The position numbers were made by a program, and so were the translations under genes. DNA of 64,000 nt. Source: CAYWNA01 sp964459305. GTDB taxonomy: Bacteria; Planctomycetota; Planctomycetia; Pirellulales; Pirellulaceae. Below, piece by piece: positions 8,654 to 17,306 of this stretch (positions are counted from its first letter, which is position 1; each line of letters begins with the position of its first letter). The stretch covers positions 30,335 to 94,334 of the forward strand of contig CAYWNA010000016.1 of assembly GCA_964459305.1 (NCBI GenBank), in the 5' to 3' direction. Below the pieces are notes generated by a model. The model was not told where the DNA came from. It worked only from the letters and a program-made list of their open reading frames with translations, and did no database searches.

Positions 8654-10527
8654 CGTCCGCAGACGATTCGTCCCAAAGCGAGATCGGCAGCCCCGCAAGG
8701 CACAGGAAACGCAGGAAATCTGTGGCCACTCTAGCCTTTCGCTGGTCACTTGCAGCCTTTGCCTTGGTGGCGACCATCGTCGTCGGCATCGTTTGGTGGA
8801 CGAGTAGTCGCACGCCGAAGGTCGACGCCAAGAGCACCGACTGGGTGGCCCCGCAGGTTCGCGAGTTGCCAACGCTGGAATTGCCGAATGTACGCTTCAC
8901 CGACGTAACCCGGGAGGCCGGCATCGACTTCGTTCATGCCAACGGGGCCTACGGGGACAAGCTGCTGCCCGAAACGATGGGCAGCGGCTGTGCTTTTTGG
9001 GACTTTGACAACGACGACGATCAGGATCTTCTGCTCGTCAACTCGTGCCCCTGGCCGTGGCGACAAACGTCGGGTGCAGACGACAAAGCGCCGCCCACAA
9101 TGGCCCTTTACCGAAACGATGGCACTGGCCGTTTCGAAGATGTTACCGAAGGGACGGGGCTCGACGTTAGCTTCTACGGCACGGGCGTCGCCGTGGGCGA
9201 CGTGAACGGTGACGGATGGGTCGATGTATTCATTTCCGCGGTGGGACCGAACCGTCTCTTTCTGAATCGGGGTGATGGGCGGTTCGAGGAGTTGACCGCG
9301 AAGTCCGGTTTGGCCGGCGGTGAAAACGAATGGAGCACTAGTTGCGGCTTCTTCGACTATGACTGCGATGGCGACTTGGATTTGTTCGTCTGCAACTACG
9401 TGCGATGGTCGAAGGACGCCGATCTGTCGCAGAATTTTTCGTTGACGGGCGTGGGCCGCGCGTATGGACCGCCCGTGTTGTTCGAAGGCACCTTCCCCTA
9501 CCTGTATCGAAACGATGGCAGCGGTCGATTCTCCGATGTATCCTCGCAATGTGGGATTCAAGTGGTCAACCCGGCCACCGGCGTGCCTATGGCCAAGAGC
9601 CTTGGCCTTGCAGTGGTCGACTTGGACGATGACGGCTGGCCCGATGTACTGGTGGCCAACGACACGGTGCAGAACTTCGTCTTCCACAATCGTGGCGATG
9701 GAACGTTCGAAGAGATCGGAGCGCGATCCGGTGTGGGCTTCGACAGCGCCGGCAAGGCACGTGGGGCCATGGGAATCGATGCCGGATACTACCGCAACGA
9801 TCACGCGTTGGGTGTTGCGGTCGGCAATTTCGCCAACGAGATGACGGCGTTGTATGTTTCTCAAGGCGATCCGCTGTTATTTGCCGACGAAGCAATCGCG
9901 GCCGGCTTAGGACCGCCTTCGCGTCTGGAGTTGACATTCGGCGTCCTCTTTTTCGATTACGACCTGGATGGGCGGCTCGACCTGCTTTCGGCCAACGGGC
10001 ATCTAGAAGAGGAAATCGGCAGAGTGCAAGCGGGTGTGGCCTATCGCCAACCACCGCGGCTCTTCTGGAACGCCGGCCCGGAGCACCCCAGCGAATTTGT
10101 TTCGCTTTCCCCGGATCAATGCGGCCGGGATCTATTCACGCCGATGGTGGGCCGCGGCAGCGCGTACGCGGATATCGACGGTGATGGCGATCTGGATATC
10201 CTGCTGACGCAAGTGGCTGGCCAACCGCTTCTCTTGCGGAATGAAATCGACGGCGGAGCTCATTATCTGCGTTTCAAGCTGATCGGCAATGACGGGAACC
10301 GCGAGGCAATCGGGGCGCGGGTCGAGGTCACGCTGGGCGGCCAAGTCCTTCGACGCGAAGTGATGCCGACGCGGAGCTATCTATCGCAGGTGGAGCTTCC
10401 CGTGACCATCGGCCTGGGCCAAAACCAAAACGTCGACCGAGTCCTCATCCGCTGGCCAGACGGTTCGATGCAGGAAGTGCCTGACTGTGCACCGGGCCGG
10501 CTCACGATCGTCGAACAGCAAGAATAA
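8650..10527 (+). CDS. CRTAC1-family protein (FG-GAP/VCBS repeats plus ASPIC/UnbV domain)
   Basis: A 625-residue protein with an N-terminal membrane anchor (about residues 32-52), then an FG-GAP-type beta-propeller. Calcium-loop-like repeats appear as DFDNDDDQD, DVNGDGWVD, DYDCDGDLD, DLDDDGWPD, DYDLDGRLD and DIDGDGDLD. The last 80 or so residues match the ASPIC/UnbV domain (GNREAIGARVEV, then VDRVLIRWPDGSMQEV). The protein should sit outside the cytoplasmic membrane. The GTG start overlaps the upstream TPR gene by 4 nt. TPR plus CRTAC1 gene pairs recur in Planctomycetes and Acidobacteria without an established function. Confidence 0.92.
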   Translation: MTSADDSSQSEIGSPARHRKRRKSVATLAFRWSLAAFALVATIVVGIVWWTSSRTPKVDAKSTDWVAPQVRELPTLELPNVRFTDVTREAGIDFVHANGAYGDKLLPETMGSGCAFWDFDNDDDQDLLLVNSCPWPWRQTSGADDKAPPTMALYRNDGTGRFEDVTEGTGLDVSFYGTGVAVGDVNGDGWVDVFISAVGPNRLFLNRGDGRFEELTAKSGLAGGENEWSTSCGFFDYDCDGDLDLFVCNYVRWSKDADLSQNFSLTGVGRAYGPPVLFEGTFPYLYRNDGSGRFSDVSSQCGIQVVNPATGVPMAKSLGLAVVDLDDDGWPDVLVANDTVQNFVFHNRGDGTFEEIGARSGVGFDSAGKARGAMGIDAGYYRNDHALGVAVGNFANEMTALYVSQGDPLLFADEAIAAGLGPPSRLELTFGVLFFDYDLDGRLDLLSANGHLEEEIGRVQAGVAYRQPPRLFWNAGPEHPSEFVSLSPDQCGRDLFTPMVGRGSAYADIDGDGDLDILLTQVAGQPLLLRNEIDGGAHYLRFKLIGNDGNREAIGARVEVTLGGQVLRREVMPTRSYLSQVELPVTIGLGQNQNVDRVLIRWPDGSMQEVPDCAPGRLTIVEQQE

Positions 10528-10553
10528 CACCACCGCACGCCGAGGCCAGCCGT

Positions 10554-13500
10554 CTACTCGGCTCGTTCGGCGATCAGCCGGATGCCGGACACCAGCGGTT
10601 GGCCTACCTTTGCCGCGAATGAGATCGTCAGAGCGTCTTCGACGCGGACGCCAGGAAATCTGCGGACGACGCCGCGCATCGGACCACCGGCCTCTCGGAC
10701 CACATCGAAGTTGCTGAGGACTTCCTTGCCCTGGATCGCCACGGAAAAGACTCGTTTGCCCGGCTGCAAATCATCGGGTTCGGCGAAGAACAACTCGACC
10801 GAGTATGGACCATGTGGCTTCGCCGATTCGGCGGCCTGTCGCAACGGAGGTGGCAGATCGCGGCCCCAATCGAAATCGATCTGGGTGTCGGTGGCAAGTA
10901 TGGATGGACCGGAGAAACTGGTGTCATAGTACGCTGCCGTTAGCCCGCCTGGTTGGCCGTCTGCCGCGGACAGCCGACTACCGTGCACCACGGTCTTGGG
11001 CAGCGACGGGCTACTCCACTGAAGCACGACTCTCCGCCGCCGGCCCTCCGGGATGTTTCGCGGTCCGTAGTACTCAATCCGGATCTCGGTCTTGACGCCC
11101 GACTCCAGAGCCATCGTACCAGACACTTCGCCCCGCTCGCCGCGGCGCACGTTCTGCTGGTTGTCGAGTACGAGTTTTTCGTCGATCCACAGCCGTACTC
11201 CTTCGTCAGATTCCGCGTAGAACGTGTGCATTTCACTGAACTCCGGATCGATCGTGCCGGCCCAGCGGATGCCGATCGTTCCTCCAGGGCCGCTGGACTT
11301 CTTTGCCACCGGTTGGATTCGGATGCTGCGAACCCCCTCGACTCCGGATGCAGTCACCCAGGGCCATCCGCTGCCGCCTTCGGACCAAAGCGAGTGGCGA
11401 TAGTACCACCGTGCCTCCGGCGGCGTGACTTCGATGGGCACTTCCGGCGACGGGCCGCCCACACTGGGAAAGTCCAGCCACAGCGTACCGTCTTCGGCAA
11501 CGCGATCGCCGGGCGCGCCGAGGTTGACTCCCATTTGCTCGACCGGTGCTTCTATGGCCACCCCACCCCAGGCGGACCATTGTTCGAATTTTTGAGGCAT
11601 TGGCACCAGGGCCAACGACGTATAGACCGGGTAATTGCACGTGCAGTTGCCGGTCCAAGAAGGCAGGCTGAGTATTCCGCAACCCGGCACAATGCTGTTG
11701 CGGCAACCGGAGCGAAGGCCGCTAATGTTTACCGTGCCACTCTCCAATCGCTTGTCGTAGTAAGCCGGGGTACCGGATCGCATGGTACAGAGATGGCCGT
11801 AGTCGACCGGCGTTCGGTCGCACCCGTACGTCTTCAAAAACTCTCGTCCTTCTTCGACCCCGGTCAGCGGGTTGCGGCGCGGTGATGGAATCGTCCACAA
11901 GTTCCCCTGGGTATCGGACGATGAACCGTGCTCGCGAAAGGCGATCTTCGCACCCTCGGCCTGCGAGAGGGTACGGCCGGAGTAGACATCGACGTACGCG
12001 CTGGAGTACGTTTTGTTTTCTTCCAGGTGACGAAGGTATTGGTGATAGCTCATCGATGTGGGATTGGGCCCATACGGCTGTTCGGTGACCTGGTATCTCA
12101 TCACGCCGTCGACCGCCTGAATGTTCGCCGGCAGGCCGCGCCCTGTTTCATGGTGAAAACTCCGGTAGAAGAGCTTGTGGTGGTGAAAGGTGTCACCAAA
12201 CCAGAGGAGTCCGAAGGGCGGCCGAAGCGACTCGTCAAAGTTCTGTTCGCCCGTGTAGTCCGCAGCCCCAGGCAGCGAGCCGGTACGTACCAGGAGCGTC
12301 AACGGACCCTTCCGCTTCACTTTGGCGCCGCTAAGATTGGCGTCCCGACACCCGTCGGTGATCGCTTGGTGCCGCTCGGCTGGGATCTCCAGGCACACCA
12401 CGCCGCCATGGGGGCGAAGCCCACGGAACATGCATTCGACGAACCGCTTATCTGCGGCCGGTCCGACCGCGTTTACGTCCTCCGAGACGACGAGACTGGC
12501 CAAGTATGGCGGCAAGCCGAAATCGAGAGGTTCACCTTGATGAACGGCCACGCGGTCGCCGTAAACGCCTGCCTGATCGAAACGCCTTCGCACTGCATCG
12601 ACCTTTTCCGCGTCAGGGTCGATCGCCACGACGTGCAGGTCGGATTGCAGGATCAACTCCTCGACAAGCCGTCCCGTGCCAAGACCCAGAACCACGGCGT
12701 AGCCCTGCTGGACGCCGGCCGAAGCGAGGATCTCCTCGACCTTGGCGGTCCACGCATCACGCGGCGGATCGAGTGGTCGCGGCTCGAATGTATGATGTTT
12801 CGGCTCCTTCGGTTCGGCGCCGAAACAGAAGATGTTCCCAGACCGCGTGACGACGAACAGCTTCCCATCCGCGGCCAGCATGGTATGTACTGTGCCCGCG
12901 ACGCCTTCGACACGATCTCGAAACAGCCGAGGCTTTCCGGCCAGGTTCACAGTCTTTGAAACTCCGGGCCTTACCTCGTAGCTCCTGTCGCCCACGCTCA
13001 CCTCGGCGCGTAACGGTTCGCCTTCTTTCCGACGGATGCCGGGCTGGCCGATCGTCTGCTGCCCCGCGTCGTGGCCCTCGGTGTTGATATCCGGATCGAC
13101 AATCAGCCGGCCTTCCGCATTGGTCGCCACAAACCAACCGCCGGGGCAACTCCCGTGTCCGCCGTGCCCGAAATCGAACGTCGCCAACGTGCCGTCTGCA
13201 AGGTCAAAAAACGCGGGGAAGGCACGACTGCTGGGCACAACCAGATGATCGTCGTGGATCAGCAAGTATCCTTGCGGCGCCGGACCACCGAAGGACATGG
13301 CCGCGTGTGGGTGCTTCAGATACAGCGACCCGCAACGGTCGTTGATCCAAACCACCTCGCCCGATTCGGCGTCCAGGGCGTAGACGAAGATCCCTTCGAA
13401 CGGCCAGACTCCGGCCGCGAAGTACACGCGACCGTCGGCGACCACCGGCCCGCCACGTGCCGGCCAGACAGAGATCAATCGTCCGTTGCCAACGACCTTT

Positions 13501-13973
13501 CGTTGCGAGGGTGCGGCACGTCGCTTCCAAAGCAGGCTGCCGCGTTCGATGTCGAGGCAATACAGGCAGCCATCGTCGGAAGCGAAGTGAACCTTGTTCT
13601 GCCATGCGGCCGGGGCCAGACGGATCGGGCCATCGGCGTAGAATCGCCAACGTTCGACGCCGGTTTCCGTGTCCAAGGCCGTCAGCCGGTCGTTTCGCGA
13701 CGAACCGACCAGCAATGTCTTGCCGACGACCACCGGCTCGTGCCCCAAATCGAATTGCACTCGCTCCTGGCGGACCTGCCAGAACGCAGGCTTGACCGCT
13801 GGGTAATCACGCCGCCAAAGCAAATGCAGCTCATCCGGAAGGCTCTGTGGCGAACAGGCGCTTCGACCCGCATCATACCGCCACTGCGGCCAGTCGGCGG
13901 CTGTGCACTCGATCGCCAGGCCTAGAACGACAACGGCAAGAGAAATCACGGCAAACATCCTCAGCCATAACAT
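10554..13973 (-). CDS. Secreted mosaic: PQQ-like propeller, methyltransferase fold, PA14-like and malectin-like domains
   Basis: A 1139-residue protein. A signal peptide (MLWLRMFAVISLAVVVLG, then TAADWPQWR) leads into a PQQ/BamB-like propeller with repeats such as VVVGKTLLVGSSRNDRLTAL and YCLDIERGSLLWKR. At about residues 420-560 a class-I SAM-methyltransferase-like Rossmann fold appears (VVLGLGTGRLVEEL, then VVAIDPDAEKVDAVRRRF). More propeller-like sequence follows. A PA14-like segment lies at about 895-1000 (HTFYAESDEGVRLWIDEKLV) and a malectin-like domain at the C-terminus (YSVELFFAEPDDLQPGKRVF). The ATG is preceded by AAAGGGAG. Convergent with the CRTAC1 gene. An extracellular role in glycan or redox chemistry is likely; whether the Rossmann domain still binds SAM is unknown. 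Confidence 0.88.
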   Translation of the reverse strand: MLWLRMFAVISLAVVVLGLAIECTAADWPQWRYDAGRSACSPQSLPDELHLLWRRDYPAVKPAFWQVRQERVQFDLGHEPVVVGKTLLVGSSRNDRLTALDTETGVERWRFYADGPIRLAPAAWQNKVHFASDDGCLYCLDIERGSLLWKRRAAPSQRKVVGNGRLISVWPARGGPVVADGRVYFAAGVWPFEGIFVYALDAESGEVVWINDRCGSLYLKHPHAAMSFGGPAPQGYLLIHDDHLVVPSSRAFPAFFDLADGTLATFDFGHGGHGSCPGGWFVATNAEGRLIVDPDINTEGHDAGQQTIGQPGIRRKEGEPLRAEVSVGDRSYEVRPGVSKTVNLAGKPRLFRDRVEGVAGTVHTMLAADGKLFVVTRSGNIFCFGAEPKEPKHHTFEPRPLDPPRDAWTAKVEEILASAGVQQGYAVVLGLGTGRLVEELILQSDLHVVAIDPDAEKVDAVRRRFDQAGVYGDRVAVHQGEPLDFGLPPYLASLVVSEDVNAVGPAADKRFVECMFRGLRPHGGVVCLEIPAERHQAITDGCRDANLSGAKVKRKGPLTLLVRTGSLPGAADYTGEQNFDESLRPPFGLLWFGDTFHHHKLFYRSFHHETGRGLPANIQAVDGVMRYQVTEQPYGPNPTSMSYHQYLRHLEENKTYSSAYVDVYSGRTLSQAEGAKIAFREHGSSSDTQGNLWTIPSPRRNPLTGVEEGREFLKTYGCDRTPVDYGHLCTMRSGTPAYYDKRLESGTVNISGLRSGCRNSIVPGCGILSLPSWTGNCTCNYPVYTSLALVPMPQKFEQWSAWGGVAIEAPVEQMGVNLGAPGDRVAEDGTLWLDFPSVGGPSPEVPIEVTPPEARWYYRHSLWSEGGSGWPWVTASGVEGVRSIRIQPVAKKSSGPGGTIGIRWAGTIDPEFSEMHTFYAESDEGVRLWIDEKLVLDNQQNVRRGERGEVSGTMALESGVKTEIRIEYYGPRNIPEGRRRRVVLQWSSPSLPKTVVHGSRLSAADGQPGGLTAAYYDTSFSGPSILATDTQIDFDWGRDLPPPLRQAAESAKPHGPYSVELFFAEPDDLQPGKRVFSVAIQGKEVLSNFDVVREAGGPMRGVVRRFPGVRVEDALTISFAAKVGQPLVSGIRLIAERAE

Positions 13974-14380
13974 TGGTCAGCTCCCTTTCCTCGTAAGTGG
14001 AAGTCTTCCGCCGCCAGTTCGAAATGTCCGCATACCTCGTTTAACCGCACGCCGGCCTTGATCATAACTCCGGCAGTTGCCAGCAGTGACAGCATAGAAA
14101 CCCGAAGCGTAAGCGAGGATGAGGCTGTAATTCGCTGCATTCCTCGCTTACGCTTCGGGTTTCGATGCCGGAGTTACGATCAAGGCCCCGCAAGCCGGAG
14201 GCGTGCGCGCAATCCGCTGGCCATGCCCATTCGCGCACGCCTCCGGCTTGCGGTTAAACGAAGACACTATGAACCGGCGCACTATAGTCGGCCTGGCAAT
14301 GATCGAAAGACTGGCAGCCGGCGATTGATGGCATTATAGTGGCGATCGGTTGACCTGTGTTAGTCTATGGAGACCGTCCC
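13974..14380. other. Intergenic region between divergent genes, dominated by a composite palindrome
   Basis: The gap separates divergent promoters for the secreted mosaic (minus) and the S9 peptidase (plus). No gene is supportable. It is mostly occupied by the element at 14038-14261. The stretch after 14262 should hold the peptidase promoter; I could not define its boxes. Confidence 0.6.
14038..14261. repeat. Composite palindromic element with TCGTTTAACCGCA termini
   Basis: The terminal arms TCGTTTAACCGCA (14038-14050) and TGCGGTTAAACGA (14249-14261) are perfect 13-bp inverted repeats. Nested inside is copy 2 of the CTTGATCATAACTCC element (14054-14187) with a 22-bp perfect stem (14098-14119 with 14141-14162). 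Next to it is a second 22-bp perfect stem (14188-14209 with 14232-14253, core GCAAGCCGGAGGCGTGCG) around a 22-nt loop. The structure looks like modular, possibly mobile, hairpin DNA. Confidence 0.88.
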
Positions 14381-16480
14381 ATGAACCACGCTGTACTCAC
14401 GGATGATCGGACCGGGAAGATGCAGTACCCTGGCTTGATCAGATTCGCTCGCGTTTTACCGACGTTGGTGGTGTTGCTTGTCGCTCTGCAGCCTGCTCCT
14501 CCCGCTCGCGGAGCCGATAAGACACTGCTTCAACTCGACGACCTTTACCGCTGCGATCGCGCGACGGACTTGACCCTCGTTGCCGATGCTCGAATCGCGA
14601 TTTACTGCCGTCAGTGGATCGATCCGGACGTGCGGGCCTACCGCTACGCCCTCTGGCGGGTCGATGATCAGGCCGAAAATCGGCGTCCGCTGGAAGAGGG
14701 CGAGCCCGACGCTCGTCAGCCCATTCTTTCTCCGGATGGCAAATGGGTGCTATTCCTTTCCACTCGCCCATTCCCCGACGGAACGCCCGCCTTCACGCCG
14801 GTGCCGCCATGTTCCGATCCGGCCACCGACATCTGGCTCATGCCGGTCGCCGGTGGCAAGGCGATCCCGCTTGGCGGGAAAGGCAAGCCGTACGGCCGTG
14901 TCTTCAGCGACCGGTTCTATGGCAACATTGCCTTTTCGCCAGACGGAAAACATCTGGTATTTGTTGCCGACGACGGACGGGACCGCCGTACGCCCGAGGA
15001 GATCGAAGCCGGCGTTTGGGTCGTACGCGAGGACCAGGGCGAAGGGTATACCGGGTACGGACCGGCGCAGGTATGGGTAGCCGAGTTGGCCGACGATCCC
15101 AGCGGCGCGGCGGCCAAACAGATCACGCGCGTGACTCCGGATGACTTCTGGTACGGCGATCCACAGTGGTCGCCCGACGGCGCGTACCTGGTCGTGCATG
15201 CCAATCGGACCGACGACCGCGAATCCGTCCGCTACAGTATCAACAAGAATTACGATCTGTGGCGCATCGACTTGGACGATCACCAGTTGCACCAACTCAC
15301 TGCAGGAATTGGGCCGGAAGTCTCGTCGCGCATCGCGCCCGATGGACGGCGGCTGGTTTGCCTGAGCGTGCCTCGCAAGGGTCCGCATGCAGACGTGTAC
15401 AACCTGTTGGTCGTGGATCTCGATTCGCGCGAGTTGCAGGGCGAATTGCTGTATGACCACCACGCTCCCACCGCCGAAGAGCCACCCCATCTGTCCCCCG
15501 CGTTTCCTTTGCCGCGCGACTGCTGGCTCGACTCTCAGCGGTTTGTCTCGCACGCATTGGACGGACTCCGCACACGGCGGCAGGTGATCGATCTGGAAGA
15601 TGGCGCGGAGGCATCGGAGTACGCGCCTATTGCCGACGAAAACGCTCGCCGCTTGCAGGAGGCCCGGCGGCGACTCACCCCGCCCAGCCTGGGATCCATG
15701 CAGAACCGACTCAGGGCTCCGGACCGCGTGGTTTGCTGGAAGAGCTTTGACGACCTGGAAATCGAAGGGGTCCTCACGGTCCCGTTGGAGCAAGTCGCCC
15801 AGCCGCCGTACAAGTTGATCGTGCATCCCCACGGCGGACCGCATCATCGGGCCAGCAGCGGGTCGTCCTTTGCGGTTCAACTGTTCGCCGCCAACGGATA
15901 CGCCGTCTTTCAGCCGAATTTCCGAGGCTCGACCGGGTACGGCCTGAAGTTCCTGGACGCCAATCGCGCGGATTTCGGCGGCGGCGACATGCGCGATATC
16001 CTTACCGGCATCGATCATCTTGTGGCCGAAGGGATCGTCGACGCCAATCGACAGTTCGTGTACGGAGTGAGCTACGGCGGATATATGACCTCATGGCTGG
16101 TGGGTCACACGCGGCAGTTTCGTGCGGCTGTTGCCCAAAACGCCGTCACCGACCTGAACGCCATGTGGTATCTGAGCGACCTGCAAAGCTGGACCGAGTG
16201 GGAGTTCGGCGGCTTGCCCTGGGAGGTGCCCGAGGCGATGCACCGGCACAGCCCGCTCAGTTATGCGTCCGACATCCGCACGCCGACTCTGATCTTGCAT
16301 GCGGCCAACGATCGGCGATGCCCGTTGGCAATGGGGACGATGTTCTACCGGGCGCTCAAACGGCATGGGGTAGAAGCCCAAATGGTAATCTACCCCGATG
16401 AAGGTCATCCGATCAAACAGCCCGCGCACCAGCGCGATGTGCTCCGCCGTGTGCTGGATTGGTTTCAGCGTCATGACTGA
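14381..16480 (+). CDS. Secreted prolyl-oligopeptidase-family (S9) serine peptidase
   Basis: A 699-residue protein with a hydrophobic export signal (LPTLVVLLVALQPAPPARGA), a WD40-like/PD40 propeller (SPDGKWVLF, SPDGKHLVFV, SPDGAYLVV) and a C-terminal alpha/beta hydrolase. The apparent triad is Ser564 in GVSYGGY, Asp644 in AANDRRCP and His676 in DEGHPIK, matching DPP4/acylaminoacyl-peptidase relatives. HPHGGPHHR is the oxyanion-hole region. It probably cleaves short peptides in the periplasm. The ATG at 14381 has GGAG 9 nt upstream; an in-frame GTG 24 bp earlier is less likely. Confidence 0.93.
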   Translation: MNHAVLTDDRTGKMQYPGLIRFARVLPTLVVLLVALQPAPPARGADKTLLQLDDLYRCDRATDLTLVADARIAIYCRQWIDPDVRAYRYALWRVDDQAENRRPLEEGEPDARQPILSPDGKWVLFLSTRPFPDGTPAFTPVPPCSDPATDIWLMPVAGGKAIPLGGKGKPYGRVFSDRFYGNIAFSPDGKHLVFVADDGRDRRTPEEIEAGVWVVREDQGEGYTGYGPAQVWVAELADDPSGAAAKQITRVTPDDFWYGDPQWSPDGAYLVVHANRTDDRESVRYSINKNYDLWRIDLDDHQLHQLTAGIGPEVSSRIAPDGRRLVCLSVPRKGPHADVYNLLVVDLDSRELQGELLYDHHAPTAEEPPHLSPAFPLPRDCWLDSQRFVSHALDGLRTRRQVIDLEDGAEASEYAPIADENARRLQEARRRLTPPSLGSMQNRLRAPDRVVCWKSFDDLEIEGVLTVPLEQVAQPPYKLIVHPHGGPHHRASSGSSFAVQLFAANGYAVFQPNFRGSTGYGLKFLDANRADFGGGDMRDILTGIDHLVAEGIVDANRQFVYGVSYGGYMTSWLVGHTRQFRAAVAQNAVTDLNAMWYLSDLQSWTEWEFGGLPWEVPEAMHRHSPLSYASDIRTPTLILHAANDRRCPLAMGTMFYRALKRHGVEAQMVIYPDEGHPIKQPAHQRDVLRRVLDWFQRHD

Positions 16481-16756
16481 GCGCACGGGGTCAGGGGCAG
16501 CTCTGCGACATCCGATCTACTGCAACCGTCATACCTCGCATTGGGCACGCCGCCTGTTCGTTGAACAACTGGACGGCTGGCTTTGCCAAAAAAGGCATGT
16601 GAATGTTAGATTTTCAACCTTCAGGGATACCGACGCGAGGCGTTTCTTACGATAATATATGTGGGGACATCGGAGTAACACTTTGTTTGGATTGTGTTTC
16701 TTCCTGTGCGGGGAAGCAACTGAACAGCGTCCTGCATTTCACCTGCGGTGGTGCCG

Positions 16757-17206
16757 ATGAATACGCTCTCCAAGACACCGACCAGTGTTTACTGCCCCGT
16801 CTGTGGTGCCGCGCTATCTTTTCAGCCACATCCGCCGCCTTTTGACGCTCCCTGCCCGGACTGTGGATACTCGTTGTGGTGCTACAAGAAGAACGCCGCC
16901 GATGTCGTTGTCCTTGAAGTCATACCTGGCATGACGCCGGAACATGAGGATGTGGAGCGTCTCTGCAAAACGCTTTCAGGCTGCGGCAGCACTCCACGTG
17001 TAATTGTCGACTTGTCCGACATCGAACTGGTCGGCAGCGCGTTCGTGGCCAGGCTAATCGCCATGAACAAACGAATTCGGGCTGCTGGCGGCAGGCTTAT
17101 TCTGTGTGGCCTCTGCCCGTTCGTGCAAGACACCTTCCACGGTTCCCGTCTGGATCGAGTCTTCGAGGTGGCTGAAGACGAAGAAGCCGCCCTAGCGCGT
17201 CTGTGA
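16757..17206 (+). CDS. Zinc-ribbon plus STAS-domain protein (anti-sigma-factor antagonist-like)
   Basis: A 149-residue cytoplasmic protein. Residues 13-36 form a treble-cysteine-type zinc ribbon (C13-x2-C16 and C33-x2-C36). Residues about 48-149 are a STAS fold resembling SpoIIAA (VIVDLSDIELVGSAFVARLIAMNKRIRAAG), with a serine or alanine region at the usual phosphorylation loop (VGSAFVA). STAS antagonists bind anti-sigma kinases in partner-switching regulation. No kinase or phosphatase partner is encoded nearby, so its circuit is unknown. The ATG at 16757 is chosen over two upstream in-frame GTG codons because it lies nearest the zinc ribbon; the ribosome site is weak either way. Confidence 0.85.
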   Translation: MNTLSKTPTSVYCPVCGAALSFQPHPPPFDAPCPDCGYSLWCYKKNAADVVVLEVIPGMTPEHEDVERLCKTLSGCGSTPRVIVDLSDIELVGSAFVARLIAMNKRIRAAGGRLILCGLCPFVQDTFHGSRLDRVFEVAEDEEAALARL

Positions 17207-17306
17207 TCGCCGAAGCTCGACTCAACCAGCCGGACGCCTTCCGCCGGATTTCTTGCCTCGATGTAGCCACTCACTCTGACACCCCCGAACACCGGGAGCC
17301 GCTGTA

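Noticed and set aside
8746..9864. Long open frame (372 codons) on the minus strand opposite the CRTAC1 gene
   Set aside because: It mirrors the high-GC coding strand. It has no domain motif or ribosome site, while the plus-strand protein has clear FG-GAP and ASPIC features.
11928..12959. 343-codon plus-strand frame opposite the secreted mosaic gene
   Set aside because: It lies wholly within a well-supported minus-strand gene and lacks a start signal.
14750..16018. 422-codon minus-strand frame opposite the S9 peptidase
   Set aside because: It is antisense to a gene with an intact catalytic triad, and its composition is typical of a reverse-frame shadow.
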